Of a stretch of 64,000 bases of DNA, positions 9,766 through 23,135 are shown piece by piece; positions within the stretch are counted from its first letter, which is position 1; every line of letters begins with the position of its first letter. A model generated the notes under the pieces. The model was given only the letters and a program-made list of their open reading frames with translations. It searched no databases and was not told the DNA's origin. Source of the DNA: Epiperipatus broadwayi (lineage: Eukaryota > Onychophora > Udeonychophora > Euonychophora > Peripatidae); contig JAQFVV010013085.1 in assembly GCA_028023455.1 (NCBI GenBank), forward strand, positions 145,169 to 209,168, written 5' to 3'. A program made the translations under genes and the position numbers.

Positions 9766-11226
9766 GAATATTCGATCCAAGTGATTTATATAAAATCACC
9801 ATTAGACTTAAGTTTAAGATTTAATTATTGGATCTACTGTGTCTACTATTTATTCCATTTTTTATATAGAGTTTTGTGGCAGAGAAGATAAGACGTTTGT
9901 AGTGCGATCAAAAGAAATTAACGCCACGTAGGCTTTATTGTCATGAAATTCTTCTTTTTTTTCAGCGGACTAAAATTTTTTTGAGCAAACTAAGATTTTT
10001 TTCAGGTAGCCGCTCCATAAATAATTCATCTAGCCATTGTTATCTACTTTTGGCCGAGAATAAATAAGGCAGTGCACATACCAAACTTAAATATCATAAT
10101 CACGGACGTTTTAGTAGCTGATAAGTATGGCTTCTTTATCTACTCCTTTGTAAAAAATGCTGCAATGGAATTTGTTGTTTTTAAAAATATTTTAACTATA
10201 TATATGAATTCAGAATATGCAGTTAATTATTATTTCGACTGTTGGAGAACTTGCCTAACTATTTAATGCAATCTAATCAAATAATATGTATATAATTCTC
10301 AATAAACTTTAATCGAAAAGATTGAAAATAATCACACAATGATTTATGTTTCAAATAACTTACTACTAATTGCTTTTTATCTAATTAACCGACTGCAAAG
10401 AGTGAAACTGAATAAATTTTGGTAAATTAGTTATTGAAAGCTAACTTTACCAAATAAGTTTACACATTTGACTTTGTTTCGACTTTTACAATTGATATTT
10501 CTCAATCTATTATAATTTTTTTTTTTTTTTTTTTACAAACCGATTGATTGTCTGTTGCTGCTCAATTAATCCAGATATTTATTTATTTTCAGTTATATTA
10601 TTTTCATTTATGTAGCCAGCTTTTGATTAATATATAAATAAAGCAGCATAAAAAAACATTGCTGAAGAAAACCATCAATAAACGATTTTTACAAATTACA
10701 CCATGTGTGTGTATGTTTAAAATTAAAAAAAAACAGATATATTAATCTTTAACTAAGATTTAAAGTTTATATCAATGCAAGATATAATCTTTAGTTTAAA
10801 AAATGATTAGTAATAATCATTATTGTATTTACCTGAGATGGATAATGTCAAAGTTGTGAGTGGAGTGAATTTGACAATGGTAAATGTAACAGAAAACAAT
10901 AAACTAAATGGTTTTATTGGTGAAAGAAGCAGGCTCATGTAACGTTTGAACACCAGTAGTAACAGATTAGATTTGATCCAGGAATCTTTAGCTCCCGAGT
11001 AGTCAGTTTGCACTACACATATTGCAAGGTAAAAAAATCATGGAATGAAAAGGCATAATATTTCTGGTTTTCCAATTACTGTCTTTTGATAGTTTAGAAA
11101 TGTCCTGATAAGAATTGTAAGATACCCATTTTCTAACCAATATTAGATTCTTAACTAGGTTTGTTGTGGATGGTTATTACATTTCTTTCAAACTTTATCA
11201 TGCATACTTCCAAATTGCTTTCCAAA
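9766..11226. other. AT-rich stretch, nothing recognised
   Basis: It contains a T-run at about 10516-10534. Two short open frames (10072-10266 plus, 10807-11013 minus) are not recognisable and are probably chance. Confidence 0.45.
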
Positions 11227-11682
<456 letters not shown>

Positions 11683-11690
11683 ATAGGTAA

Positions 11691-12980
11691 ATAGATAATA
11701 AGCTTATTTGTAGTAGCAAAAAGAATAATTATCTCACTGAAACCTACTTGTAGTTTTCTATCTGGGGTTATCATTATTACATAAAAATGTTCTTATAATA
11801 AATGAATATGACTTTCCAATCACTACATGGTAAATTTATACAGTTTTATTACTGACTTTGTGTTCAAAAAAATATTCTTCTTCTTTTCATAAGCCTACAC
11901 ATTTTTTCAAAGCAGAATACACTCATATATTTATGGATGCATAAATGTTACCTTTTACTGATAATTTATAACAAAAATTATGACGGTTATTTCGTGGAAG
12001 CTATAAAGCCATTAGTGAAGATAATGAGTTGATGAATCATCAAAGACAGATGGTATTCAGAATATTGAATTTTGAAGATACATTGCTTTTTGATGACAAT
12101 CCTATACTTTTTATGACTTCTAATCATAGACCATAATGAATAAAAGAAGATTGTATGATGTGTAAAAAAACTATCGTATATTAAATGAAGATCACTGATT
12201 TCATTAAAAGAATTAAACTAAAATAGGCTTAATCTATGCTATTTTAATAAAGTGAATGCTAAACGGATCCCAAAAGTTTGTAAAAGACCTAGAAAAAGAC
12301 CATATATGGGATAGATATATCAGATAAATAAGTTATTTAGGTGATATGAGAAAAAAAGCTAAGTGTGAAAAGATGGATTAAACTCAAGGAGGCAATACTG
12401 ATATGGATTGATAGTGACAACATGCATTACGTTGATGTTATTTTAAATTTACTATTAGAATTACAAATGGAGTTATTATAAATAAAAGGTGCAAAAACAA
12501 TTAGCTAAGATTGATGGTATTTCAGGTTGTATTCCAATTGTGAGAGAAGATAAGAAGAGCAGATTAATTAGGTTTATCTACCAGACATTTTGATTCCGAT
12601 TAAGAAGTGAAGAAGATGTATTTAGAGATAATGAATGCTTTTGAACAAAAACATTTTAAAATGAATATGGAAAGTTTTGTTTTAAAAAAGACAAAATACG
12701 GAATATTTTTAAACATAACTTTAATAGACTATTTGTTCTGTTGATGGGTATTGTTGGGGCTGATACCGCTGTAGACATTGAAATAGATTTGAATAAAATA
12801 CAACTATTTTAAATTCATTTTTATTAAGATCATTAATAATTAAGTTAGCAGTGTAGAAATTAATGTTAGTTTATCATCATAATAAATAGCCGTTTACAAA
12901 CTAATGCAGGTTTTCTAATTCCAGAAAAAAAAAAATTCTAAGCAAAAAGAAAAGATAAAGAATTTGTCACGCCCATGATC
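11691..12980. other. AT-rich stretch, nothing firmly recognised
   Basis: A block at 12260-12345 resembles 15245-15330 (shared 'agtttgta', 'aaaaagacca', 'atatcagataaa'), so both are probably diverged copies of an unidentified repeat. No coding frame of note. Confidence 0.4.
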
Positions 12981-12988
12981 ATTTAGAG

Positions 12989-14204
12989 CAGTGGTCTTCA
13001 ACCTTTTCACATCTGCTGACCGGCAAAAATAAGGATAAGATTTCACGGAACGCCATAAGTTTACAGATAAATTTTCTTAAAGATGTAACCTGCTTAGCCT
13101 TAGATACGCATAATTGTTATAACTGACCAAAACAGCACACTAGTTATTGTGTATTGTAATGGTGTTGCTTACCTTCACATGCTGAACACTCTTTCTCGAG
13201 TTGCGCAATCATACTGCTACAGAAAACAGTACAAAAACAATCGTTGTCATTAATGTGCTTGAATTTCTACGTTTATTATTTCATTGTTAAAAGATGCAAA
13301 AATAAAATGTTATTCACCTGAATGTTGAAAAAGTCAAAAGTTTTGATCTTATTTTAATTTTTTTTTTTGGGGGGGGGATGGGTTGAGAAATACTTTGTCA
13401 TTACTGAGACAAAAGATAGAAACCAAAGTTATTTTTTTTATTATTTTTAAAAAAAGGTAACAGAAATTGGTTTTAAAAATAAAAGTTTTAGTATTTTAGC
13501 GGTATACAAATAAAGCCAAAAAAATATCGCCTTATAGACCAAAAAAAGTGGGCATATTTTTAAACAAAAAAAAAAAGAAAATGAAACTTGAAAAAGTCAA
13601 AAGTTTTGATCTTATATTATTTTGGGGTGGTGGTGGTGGGGGGGGTATTGAGAAATACTTTGTAAAAGTTAGAGACAGAACTTATTTTTTGGTTTTTATT
13701 TTTAAAGAAAGGTAATAAAAATTGATTTCAAAAATAAAAGTTAGAGCAAAAAAAAAAATCGCCATATAGCCAAAAAAAAAAAAAAAAACACTAAAAATGA
13801 AATATTAAAAGAGAGAGTAGAAAAAATTTAAGAGATCAAAAAAAGTCACGTTAAATTTTATTGTTTTAACAACGCTGACAAGCAGCCATGATTGGCTATC
13901 AAAAGACAACAGGAGTTTTTATAATAAAAAACTTTTTTCTACCCCCCCCCCCCATAAACATCTGTGATAAATAGAAAAACAAATTAATTTATGTATGTTT
14001 GATTAGATTTTGTTTTTGTTCTGTTTCTTTTTTTTTAATCGGGTAAAAATGCGATGAAAAAATAAATAAAAATTGTTTATATTAATTAAAAGTTTAAAAT
14101 CTTATTATTTTGTTATTACAAACTTTCTTGCCAGTCTAGTGTGGACTGGCAGAAAACTTCTGTGGCCCAGCGCTGGTCTGTGGACCGGTGGTTGAAGACT
14201 ATTG
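12989..14204. mobile_element. Non-autonomous hAT-type transposon with 8-bp target duplication
   Basis: The ends are inverted repeats: 'cagtggtcttcaacc' at the left and 'ggttgaagactattg' at the right. They are flanked exactly by the 8-bp direct repeat 'atttagag' (12981-12988 and 14205-14212). An 8-bp duplication with CAGNGG-like ends is the hallmark of hAT transposons. The subterminal 'ggtctgtggaccgg' is also typical. There is no transposase frame, so it depends on an enzyme encoded elsewhere. Inside, two diverged direct repeats start near 13326 and 13584 (both with 'aaaagtcaaaagttttgat', a G-run and 'gagaaatactttg'). Confidence 0.93.
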
Positions 14205-14212
14205 ATTTAGAG

Positions 14213-17200
14213 TACGTTATTTAACATCTTCTGCAATAAAATTTTTTCATTTAAAGACTTTTAAACCTTTTACTAATTGTTTCTCTTCTTAGCGTTCTAT
14301 CCTGAATATCTTATTTAAAAGAAAGCAATCAATATTGTATTTCTTTGGAGATAAATTTTTATAATGAAAAAGAAATCTGCCTCTCTAATAAAACTACACT
14401 CAAGTTGACCATTAAATAGTTTTAAACAAAAGATATACTCCCATAAGGGTTCTCACAAGTGGAATGACTACTTTGAGAACAAAAACAACATATTTCCATG
14501 CATCTTTATTAGATTCTATGTTGGATACCATTTTGAGACTTTTGTTTGAAGTAATAGATCAATACAAATATAAATCCCAGTTTTTATTATCAAATGGTTG
14601 CTGCAGATGGCCACAAAAGAAAAGGTTTAACCTGCTTTACATTCTGTCCAATGATTACCCTTACAATTGTAGATTCAATATTATCAGACAAAGCAAATTG
14701 AAAAATAAGACTTTTCCATAACATTGTTTAATATGGCAAGCAAAGAAAATAGTCAAAATGGAACTTATATAAATCGGGCTAGATTTCACAAATGACATGG
14801 TTGTTACTGCATATAATGCTTCAGACTCCAGAGCTATCAGAGGAAAGCACAGATAGAAAAGGATTAAAAGTAAGTAGTATTTACTAAATCTAAAATAATA
14901 TTTAATGGCTGATCAAAAGAGAAAAAATAAAAATTAATAATAAAGAATTAGAAGCTAACAGCTATTAATTAAATTTCTATTTGAGTTAAAAGCATATAGT
15001 AGAACTAAACATGGATAGATTGCATTCAATAAAAATAATTTTCAAACAATACATGCATTACTAGTGTTTATTTATGATTCTGTACTTTTAACATTTAAAA
15101 ATCAATACAAAGACTATAGCTTCACAACAGAGTATAGAGAGAGGAATGTTAAAATTAACAAGAAAAAAATGCCATCATTAAAACATGAAGAGGCTGAAGT
15201 GTAGTTAAGCTGACTATTACAGCAGATAGAAAATGAGAGTTTTACATTGAATTCCAAAGTTTGTACAATATTTTAAAAAAGACCACATATCAGATAAATG
15301 TATCAGATAAGAAAAGTTAGCTGGAATTTTGTAAAGAATAGTTCAAAAAAATTAAATTATACTCAAAGAAAACTTCGCCGTTCTATTGATGAATAATAAT
15401 TAAAATACACACTCCTATAATTTTCTTTAACGAGCATTCAGAAATAGCCAACAATTCATCTGAAAAATACATACCAATATATTCATATAGTGAAGCTTAA
15501 ATAAATACTTTGAATAGATAAATGACAGGCTTCCCATGATCATCCTGCATATAGCATGAAACCAGACTTTATCTTGAACTCCTGATTAAAGACAGCAATT
15601 TATAAAATTAAAACGAAACTATTGGCTGAACTCCAGCAATATTACACTGCGAGGATACGGATGAGATCATAAGTTCTTAAAATAAAAAAAAAACATCTAT
15701 GTGGTGTTGGAAATCATGGAACATTTAAAATGTCAGATATATCCTCTGTACTTAGAAAACACATTAAAATTACTTCATCATTGAGAGTATATCAAAATTA
15801 AAAAAATGGAAAGCTTCTACAAATTAATAATTCAGTACAATGTTGATGTACATGTATTATCATTTTAATAATACATATTGTTTGGAAATTTATATTTATT
15901 ATTAATAAAATGCATTCCAGACATAGTATGTGTACTTTTGAATTAAATAATCTCATAGGGACAGTTTCTACGTTGAAATAATATTGCAATCACCATTCAG
16001 ATAGATAATTTTTATATATACAATATTTACAAATCTTTAAATATATGTTGGTCATATCTTTCTCTTCCAGATCTTTCTATACTTTTTATATTTTGGGAGA
16101 TTTTAATTCTCATAATAGTCTTTGTAAATATGTAAATAAGATTCAGTTAGGTTTTACACTTGTAGAATAAATGGATTTAAACAACATTTAATTACTCTAC
16201 AATATTAAGAAAGCAACACCTTATTTATGTATTGTTTCAATTGTTAACTATTGATATTAAATTCCTCCCACAAATACAAAAAATGAATCCACATTCTTAT
16301 GGTTGAAATTTTTTATGTTTTAAGATGAAATTTAAGCAGTGCGCTTATCAGAATCAATATATTGGATATTTCAAAACTATATTAATAAAATTTCTCCTAT
16401 TCCATCTTGCTGTGAGTTTATAATAACAGCTGTCAGAGAGTTCCAATTCTTGTAGATATAGAAATAAATGTATTTCAGGTTGAAATAAAATCAGAATTGT
16501 TCAATACTATAGAAAATGCTGATATTTCTAAAATCATTGGATTATGCCAGGAAAAAATGGGGAAAGATTAAGGAAATACAAAACTACTTACACACATAAA
16601 AAAGACTATAATTAAATTTGCATTAAAATTCACATTCAAACATTACTACCAAATTGAGTGTTTTGAGATGATTTCAATGACAACTGATCTCCCATGAAAG
16701 TGATGAAATCAGATTTTATTGATAAAAATATAAACCTTGTAAGAGATTTTATTTAATTTTTCACTAATTCTCACCATGTATAAGATCTTATGTTTTTATA
16801 GTTTCTACAGAGTATATATAAATAACACAAATAGATTATATATATATAAAATCAAAATATTCATTCATCTAAACTGAAAATAATATATAAATAAATTCTG
16901 ACAATGTTTAACATCCTAGCCAATCAAATTGCCTGTAATATAAACTTACAAATTTTGACATTATACTAAATTAATCAACTAATCAGCCCAAGCAGTCTTA
17001 ATTTGTAGTTGATTTTGAATTTGTCTTAAGATATTTTGCCTTAAAGTTTAAAAATGTCTGTGACTATTTAAAACTTTAAAATGTATATGATTTTGAGACT
17101 GGGATCATTTTTATAGGATGGGATTCTTTCTTTATATTGGGTAACTATTTAGTTGATTCAGTTGATAGTTGAAGGTGCAAGCCTTAAACAATTGTATGGG

Positions 17201-17518
17201 ATTGCCCGATTATCTAATTATTTCAATGTGATGTCAAAGTTGGTAAAAATATATTGCAAGCAATTTGATTTTCTGTAATGAAAAATTATGTTTGAATATA
17301 ATTTCACTAAAAATTTCCAACAAAAAGCTATTATAAGTTAAATAAGAAAACTTGTTTAGCCTCAGAATAATTCTCAGTTAGTAATAATTGACAATTTCCT
17401 TGCAGGATCAAAAAGAAAAAGTTATCTCTGTTTACATGGATATAATTTTTTTATTTCTATTTTTTATTATAATAACAATCCATGAAAATATTTAATTCTA
17501 CATATACATTTATATATA
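14213..17518. other. AT-rich stretch, nothing recognised
   Basis: An 85-codon open frame at 14464-14721 encodes an unrecognised peptide. No repeat family was detected apart from the faint 15245-15330 block noted with the 11.7-13 kb stretch. No RNA gene is visible. Confidence 0.4.
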
Positions 17519-18410
17519 CACACAAAGGGGACCCAAAAATAACTAGAATTTTGTAATAAAAAATTGTACATTTATTTTTGGTGTTGCAAGTTGAATTGCT
17601 TTAAAAAGCATAGTCTATTTAATGCAATGCACTAGTCTAAACCTGTTTTTCACTTTTCAAAGTAGTCTGGAAAACACTTGCAAGATGATGCATTTTAACA
17701 TCTCCTTTGTTCCCATCATCCCACTTCTAAGTCCACAAAAAATTGAGACATTTTTTCATTCAAGAGATTAAAAAAAATCACACAAAGTAAGATCAAGCAA
17801 ATATGGCTGATAAATAAGCTGGATCATGTTAAATTTAAAAACAAATTTTCACATTCAAGGCTTTGAGAGATGAAACTGTTGGGGTTAAGCTTGCACTCTT
17901 TTCTTTGCCACAGCAGAACATTTATCTTTTATCACATCAACTAAATGTTTCAGAACTTGCAGATAAAATGCCTGACCATTACAATCTAAATCTGAAAAAA
18001 AATGCTGTTGTGCATAAAAAAAACAGCATTGTTTTGACTTCACTTGCTATGCTTTTTAGACACATAGTGAATTTAACATTTTAATTAAACCACTCATAAA
18101 CTTGTGTTTTGACAAGATTATCTTGCTTATAATCTGTTATAAGCAGTACAAATGTTTTTCCTGCAGTTTTCTGTAAATAAAAACAGAATTTCCCATTGTT
18201 TGAACTTTTCAGCCTTTATTAAAAAAATCAACAAATATGCAAAACACACATTACAAAAAAATATGCTGTGGTACCACAATTTCATATGATGATGTCATTT
18301 GACAGATTGATGCAGAAGGGTTCCTACAAAAAGTATGTAACAGCAGAGGCATATACTACAACAGGCACACAAACCAGATACTGTTTCCGGTTATTTTTGG
18401 ATCCTTCCTC
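17519..18410 (-). mobile_element. Decayed mariner-type transposon
   Basis: The ends are imperfect inverted repeats: 'ggggacccaaaaataac' at 17527-17543 and 'gttatttttggatcctt' near 18390-18406. On the minus strand, 18190-18086 reads 'GKTFVLLITDYKQDNLVKTQ' then 'VYEWF', which matches the N-terminal helix-turn-helix of mariner transposases (family pattern 'GKTA.E...L...YG...LS...VFEW'). Further down, 'HDPAYLSAIFA' resembles the 'HPPYSPDLAPCDFF' block that carries the last catalytic aspartate, and 'DYFEKWKTGLDRCI'-like residues lie near 17670 with stops in between. About 890 bases is shorter than the usual ~1.3 kb, so there is an internal deletion plus many stops. Confidence 0.75.
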
Positions 18411-18412
18411 AT

Positions 18413-21400
18413 ATATATAGTAATAAAATAGTGTTATGAAAATTGTGAAAATAGTTGGTTAGGTGTACTGTGGTCACTAGGTGATGTTGCAGTACCATCA
18501 AAAACTACCAAGAAGCCTGCAAGTGATAAATTTCTATCCAAAATCACTGAAATTGAAACATTAAAATGCCTAAGGCAAAGTAAATTGAACAAATCCTTCT
18601 AAAATACAAATCAAAAAGTAATAAAAAAAAACACTATAAAATTCAAATTATAAGAACAGAAATCGGTGAAAATATGTCAAACACAACACCCTCTCCCCCG
18701 CATGAAGAATTCAATCAAAAATAAGTAAAATGCAAATTACAAAAAACAAAAAAAATCATTGTTCAAAAGCCTATTAAATAAAAAAAAAAAACTATAATAA
18801 AAGCCCATGAAATGAAACAAAAACTATAATACTAAATCTCAAAAAAATGAATGAAGCTTCATTAATGGCAGATGGCGAGAATGTAGTACATTTTTTAAAA
18901 AAAATACTCTGACTTTGAACACTTATGTGGAGTATAATAATTCACAAACTTTAATAACAGATTAATACTTATTAAGTAATTAAATATAGATAACAATGAG
19001 CTCATAGCTATTTAAAAAATAAAAATAGCTATAAAATACAAATTACAAAAACAGAAATTGGTCTAATATATAAAACACAACTCCCCCCCCCCATCCTGCA
19101 CAATCAAAAAAATAAGTACTTTTCAAAAATATACTAAAATTTATCAATATTTAAAAAATAAAAGACTTTCAACATTTGCAAATATGCCTGTGCAATCAGA
19201 TTTCAAAGCCACACTTTATATAAGCTAAAAAGCAATGAAAAAATTACACTGGGAAGCTTCTAATTGTCTAATTGTTATTCTCTGCTTTGAAATTATGACA
19301 TATCATTTAAATATTATAAGTTTTTAAAATAGATTTATAGAGAGCTGCAGTAAAAAAAATATTACTAATTTCTTCCAGGCTGAGTTGTCTGGCATTTGTA
19401 GTAGGCACTTGATGTTTGCAGCATAAAAATCCATTAAAAAGAACATTTCTATTTCAAGGCTTATTGGAGCAAAATTACTTAGAGAAGCTTTTTTCAAACA
19501 GATTGCAGCACACTTAACTAACAACAGCAGATTAAAGAAGGTAGTTCAACAGTGGTTATCTGGTGTTTTCAAAAACACAACAAAGATGGCAGAAATTAAT
19601 AGGCTTTAGTAAACAATTATTTAAAGAAGGTAGTTCCGCAAAAAATAGGCAAAAAGAGCGTTCAAATTTTTAGGCCAGAAATGGAATGATCTATTATCTA
19701 GGTAATATTATAAAGAATCATATTGGGTTATCAAACAGAAGAAAATGTATGATGCATAAGACCACAATTATTTACAGATTCTAAATTAAAAAATGTACTC
19801 ATCAATAGAAAATAAAACTACCTAATCGTTTTCAATAATGCTACTTAAGGCGAAACTACCATACTGTCTTCTGATGGTATCTCAAAGCATAATGTGATGA
19901 TAATACCTTTAATTTGTAGTTAATGGTAAAATTATCAGAGTGCTATTGACAAAATCATCAGAGTGCTATTGACAACCTTGGTCATTTATTTATTACTATG
20001 ATGTATTAGGCTTGCTTCACATAAGTCTATTATAAATTCGTTATTTTTCCTACATCATTTATACTTACGAAAACATGACTCTTGATTATCATTTAGTGAG
20101 TATATAAATATAATATTTTTATATCTTATACATATATTATATGAATATCGCAGAAGTAGAATGGAATGACAAAGAATTAAAATGCTTTTAATGTAAAAAA
20201 AGCAAATACTTAATGAGAATATTAATCAAATCAAAATATAAATGCTAGTACAAATAAACACTCCTACTTTTATGTACAAAATACTAACTTTATAAAAAAA
20301 TAAGAAAATATTGTTAAATTTTTAAAATAACTCCCATATAATATATTTTAAATAAAGATATATACAATATAATTATGTATCTCCAGACAGCAGTCAATTT
20401 CTCTCATATCATTTTTGAGTATGTATAAATCAAACCATAATTTCTGGGAAGGAACAAAACTTAAGAAGGAGCTTATGAGGGTAGCAAAACACCCACTCTG
20501 TCATTCCAATTATGAGTTAGAACACCCACATAAAACCAATGTAAATATCAATATATCAAAAATGAATATTATTTTAAAGATTATATAAAAACTAATAAAT
20601 GCTATTAAAGAATAAAATAAGAAAACAAATACATACTTTAAACAAAACACAATATTATAACTTAACCAAACTAACAATACAATTTTTAAAACTTGATTAG
20701 AAAATAAATAAGCAGTTTTATCTAGAAAACTACATAATTGTATCTATCATTTTCAAAAGGCTTGGGTACTTCGATATGTGCAAACATTAAATTATTTTCT
20801 ACTATTCTTGATTATGCTAGCTTTCTGGTTAATGAATTCATTTATTTTTCAGGGTATCTTTTTTTTTTTGCATAATTTTTGGTTACATTTACTTCTCAGC
20901 ATTTAAAGCTGTATATTTTATTTTCTAAGTGTTATGCATAGAGATTGATTCTTTGCATAGTCAAATATTACGCGAGAGAAAAGTATTAGGCGTATTGGAG
21001 ACATTAACCTACCCCCTTAGAATGATTAACAATGATGCATAGGTATTTATTTTAACTGATCATCCTTACATGATTTATTATCAATTGCAAGACCTTTATA
21101 GGGTTAAATAAAAATATCTTTTATTTTAATATATGGCATGAGATTTTTTAAAGTTTGCTGCGACTATATGTTGAACCACAGGTTTAACACGGCTTGCCAC
21201 TCCAATCATCAGCTGGATTTTGTATACAGATGTTTAGTACTTTACGACGTAATAACTATTTCTTCTGCTTAAACTCCAAGCTTATCTATATACTTTCACT
21301 TCAGTGATCCATATAAAAATATCTATGCCTAAACTCCCGTATTGTTTGTGTATAACGGGAGTATCTCACCAGGCTAAGTCATATCCGTAATAAACCAACA

Positions 21401-21699
21401 ACAATAACAAAGTTAAAACATAGAAAGTTTATTTACTCATAAAAATAATAAATATATATATAAATAATCCCACTGCTAACGCTAAAGTGAAATAAAAATT
21501 CAAATATTAAATTATCCCACATGCTTAATAAAACCAGCATCACTCTCTGTGAAATAATATATTTATATATTATTTTACAGATGACGGTGCTGGATTTATT
21601 AACTATATAGGGCGATCTTTGAAACATAGACTAATATATCTATATATTATTTCACAGGGATCAATGCTGGATTTATTAATCATGTGGTATCATTTAATA
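18413..21699. other. A-rich stretch with a diverged internal repeat
   Basis: 18597-18722 and 19019-19130 resemble each other ('aaatacaaattacaaaaa', 'cagaaat.ggt', a C-run, 'aatcaaaaa.taagta') and are probably copies of one unidentified repeat. A small direct repeat of 26 bases with 'tcatcagagtgctattgaca' lies at about 19936-19990. A perfect 8-bp hairpin ('actcccgt'/'acgggagt') lies at 21331-21362. The 66-codon minus frame at 19324-19524 is not recognised. Confidence 0.45.
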
Positions 21700-21900
21700 T
21701 ATATATATGTTAAAACGAAGATTTGCATGGGTTAAATATATAAAATACATATTTTCCGGGTTCATCCGTGTTAAAAACTTTTAATATTAATATACTGACG
21801 TTTCGACTTGGTCACACAAGCCATCCACAGAGTTATAAAAGGTAGAAAGACGGTTGTAGAGGCGCTACAATCACAGATTTGAATAAAACGTTAAAATTCC
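21700..21900 (-). mobile_element. Penelope-like element terminus with hammerhead-like fold
   Basis: Read on the minus strand, the segment contains 'ctgtggat', an inverted repeat 'ggcttg'/'caagtc' with a 6-base loop, then 'gaaacgtcagta'. In a hammerhead ribozyme these correspond to the CUGAUGA core (here damaged), stem II, the GAAA core and a short stem III (A-C / G-U closing a 4-base loop). The distal 'cttttat' and 'attaaaag' could pair as stem I. PLE terminal repeats are known to carry such minimal hammerheads. No RT or GIY-YIG coding remnant was seen next to this one, so it is probably a solo terminus. Confidence 0.45.
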
Positions 21901-22230
21901 ACCAATAGCAAAAATGTTAAATTTAGGAATGTTTTTTTTTTTTTTTTTTAAAAAAAAATGTATTTTATATATATATTCTAACCTCAACTTTAGTGCAAGT
22001 AGATAGTCGATTGAAAATAACTCTGGAATCAAATAAGTTAATGCCAGTGTGTTTATCTAATGATAGTAATAATAAGATTAAGTATACCCGGACGCCAAAT
22101 TGTAACTATGAAATCGCAATGCCCACCAGAGATCATCGTCCATGCTTATAACTATAGAACCTAATAAATAAAGGAATTCAATTGTCTCAAAAGAAAATAT
22201 AATATTGACACATCCAATTCAATTTATTCT

Positions 22231-22302
22231 CGTCTTAATTTAAACTTAATAACAGTTATGTAAATCCGTCTTAATTTAAACTTAATAACAGTTATGTAAA
22301 TA
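22231..22302. repeat. 36-bp tandem duplication
   Basis: The unit 'cgtcttaatttaaacttaat...ttatgtaaat' occurs twice in direct succession, essentially without change. Confidence 0.9.
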
Positions 22303-22484
22303 CTCTCGTGATAAGTTATTACTGCTAACTAGATAATTTAGACCACTTTCTTCCACAACTTTATATAGATATATGATCTCGAGCGATGATTATAAGAATG
22401 TTGTGTATATTTCTGACATATAAATGAACGGAAATAAATCAGCAATCGATGCAGAGAACTCGTAACTTCTGTTTATAATATAAG

Positions 22485-22583
22485 ATTATTATTTAATTTA
22501 AAATTAAATTGAGAGAGTGCAAACTTAGTAACCAATCAGATCTTAAGCACTGGGACAGAGAATTTAACAAGAAAAGAGTGGTT
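22485..22583 (+). repeat. Partial copy of palindrome family R3
   Basis: It matches the left arm of the palindrome at 22761-23134 ('aaattgagagagtgcaaact', 'agtaaccaatcagatctt', 'agcactgggac', 'gaatttaacaagaaaagag'). It lacks the 'tctcaagcgcttgtgacta' segment, so a short internal deletion separates it from the full arm. Confidence 0.85.
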
Positions 22584-22760
22584 CCACTCTCTTCTTTACT
22601 TGTCTTTCTATATATCCAAGCCAGTCAAAGTACTTATATCTGAGAGCGTGAATCTTAAATATCATCACACTTAATTGACTGAGTTCAAATTATAAACATA
22701 CAGCGTGAAATCTTTCGATCGCAGTAGTTTTTCGATGTTATAACTTTGCAGCAATATATG

Positions 22761-23134
22761 TAAATAATATTTTTATAAAGCGCAGACGGTATTGAAAATT
22801 AAATTGAGAGGGTGCAAACTTCTCAAGCGCTTGTGACTATTAGTAACCAATCAGATCTTAAGCACTGGGACAAAGAATTTAACAAGAAAAGAGTGAGAGT
22901 CTTTTCTTGTTAAATTTTCAAACTTCTCAAGCGCTTGTGACTATTAGTAATCAATCAGATCTTAAGCACTGGGACCGAGAATTTAACAAGAAAAGAGTGA
23001 GAGTCTTTTCTTGTTAAATTTTCTGTCCCAGTGCTTAAGATCTGATTGGTTACTAATAGTCACAAGCGCTTGAGAAGTTTGCACTCTCTCAATTTAATTT
23101 TCAATACCGTCTGCTCTTTATAAAAATATTATTT
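22761..23134. repeat. Large palindrome (family R3) with nested internal duplication
   Basis: The left arm 22761-22898 and right arm 23005-23134 are inverted copies from 'aaataatatttttataaag' through 'gcagacggtattgaaaa', 'caagcgcttgtgacta' and 'agatcttaagcactggga'. Between them a second forward copy (22921-22998) forms a tight hairpin with the right arm; the turn is near 'gagtgagagt' at 22995-23004. The whole unit could fold into a stem of over 100 bp. No coding frame. It may be a fold-back transposon or a product of template-switch replication. Confidence 0.9.
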
Positions 23135-23135
23135 A

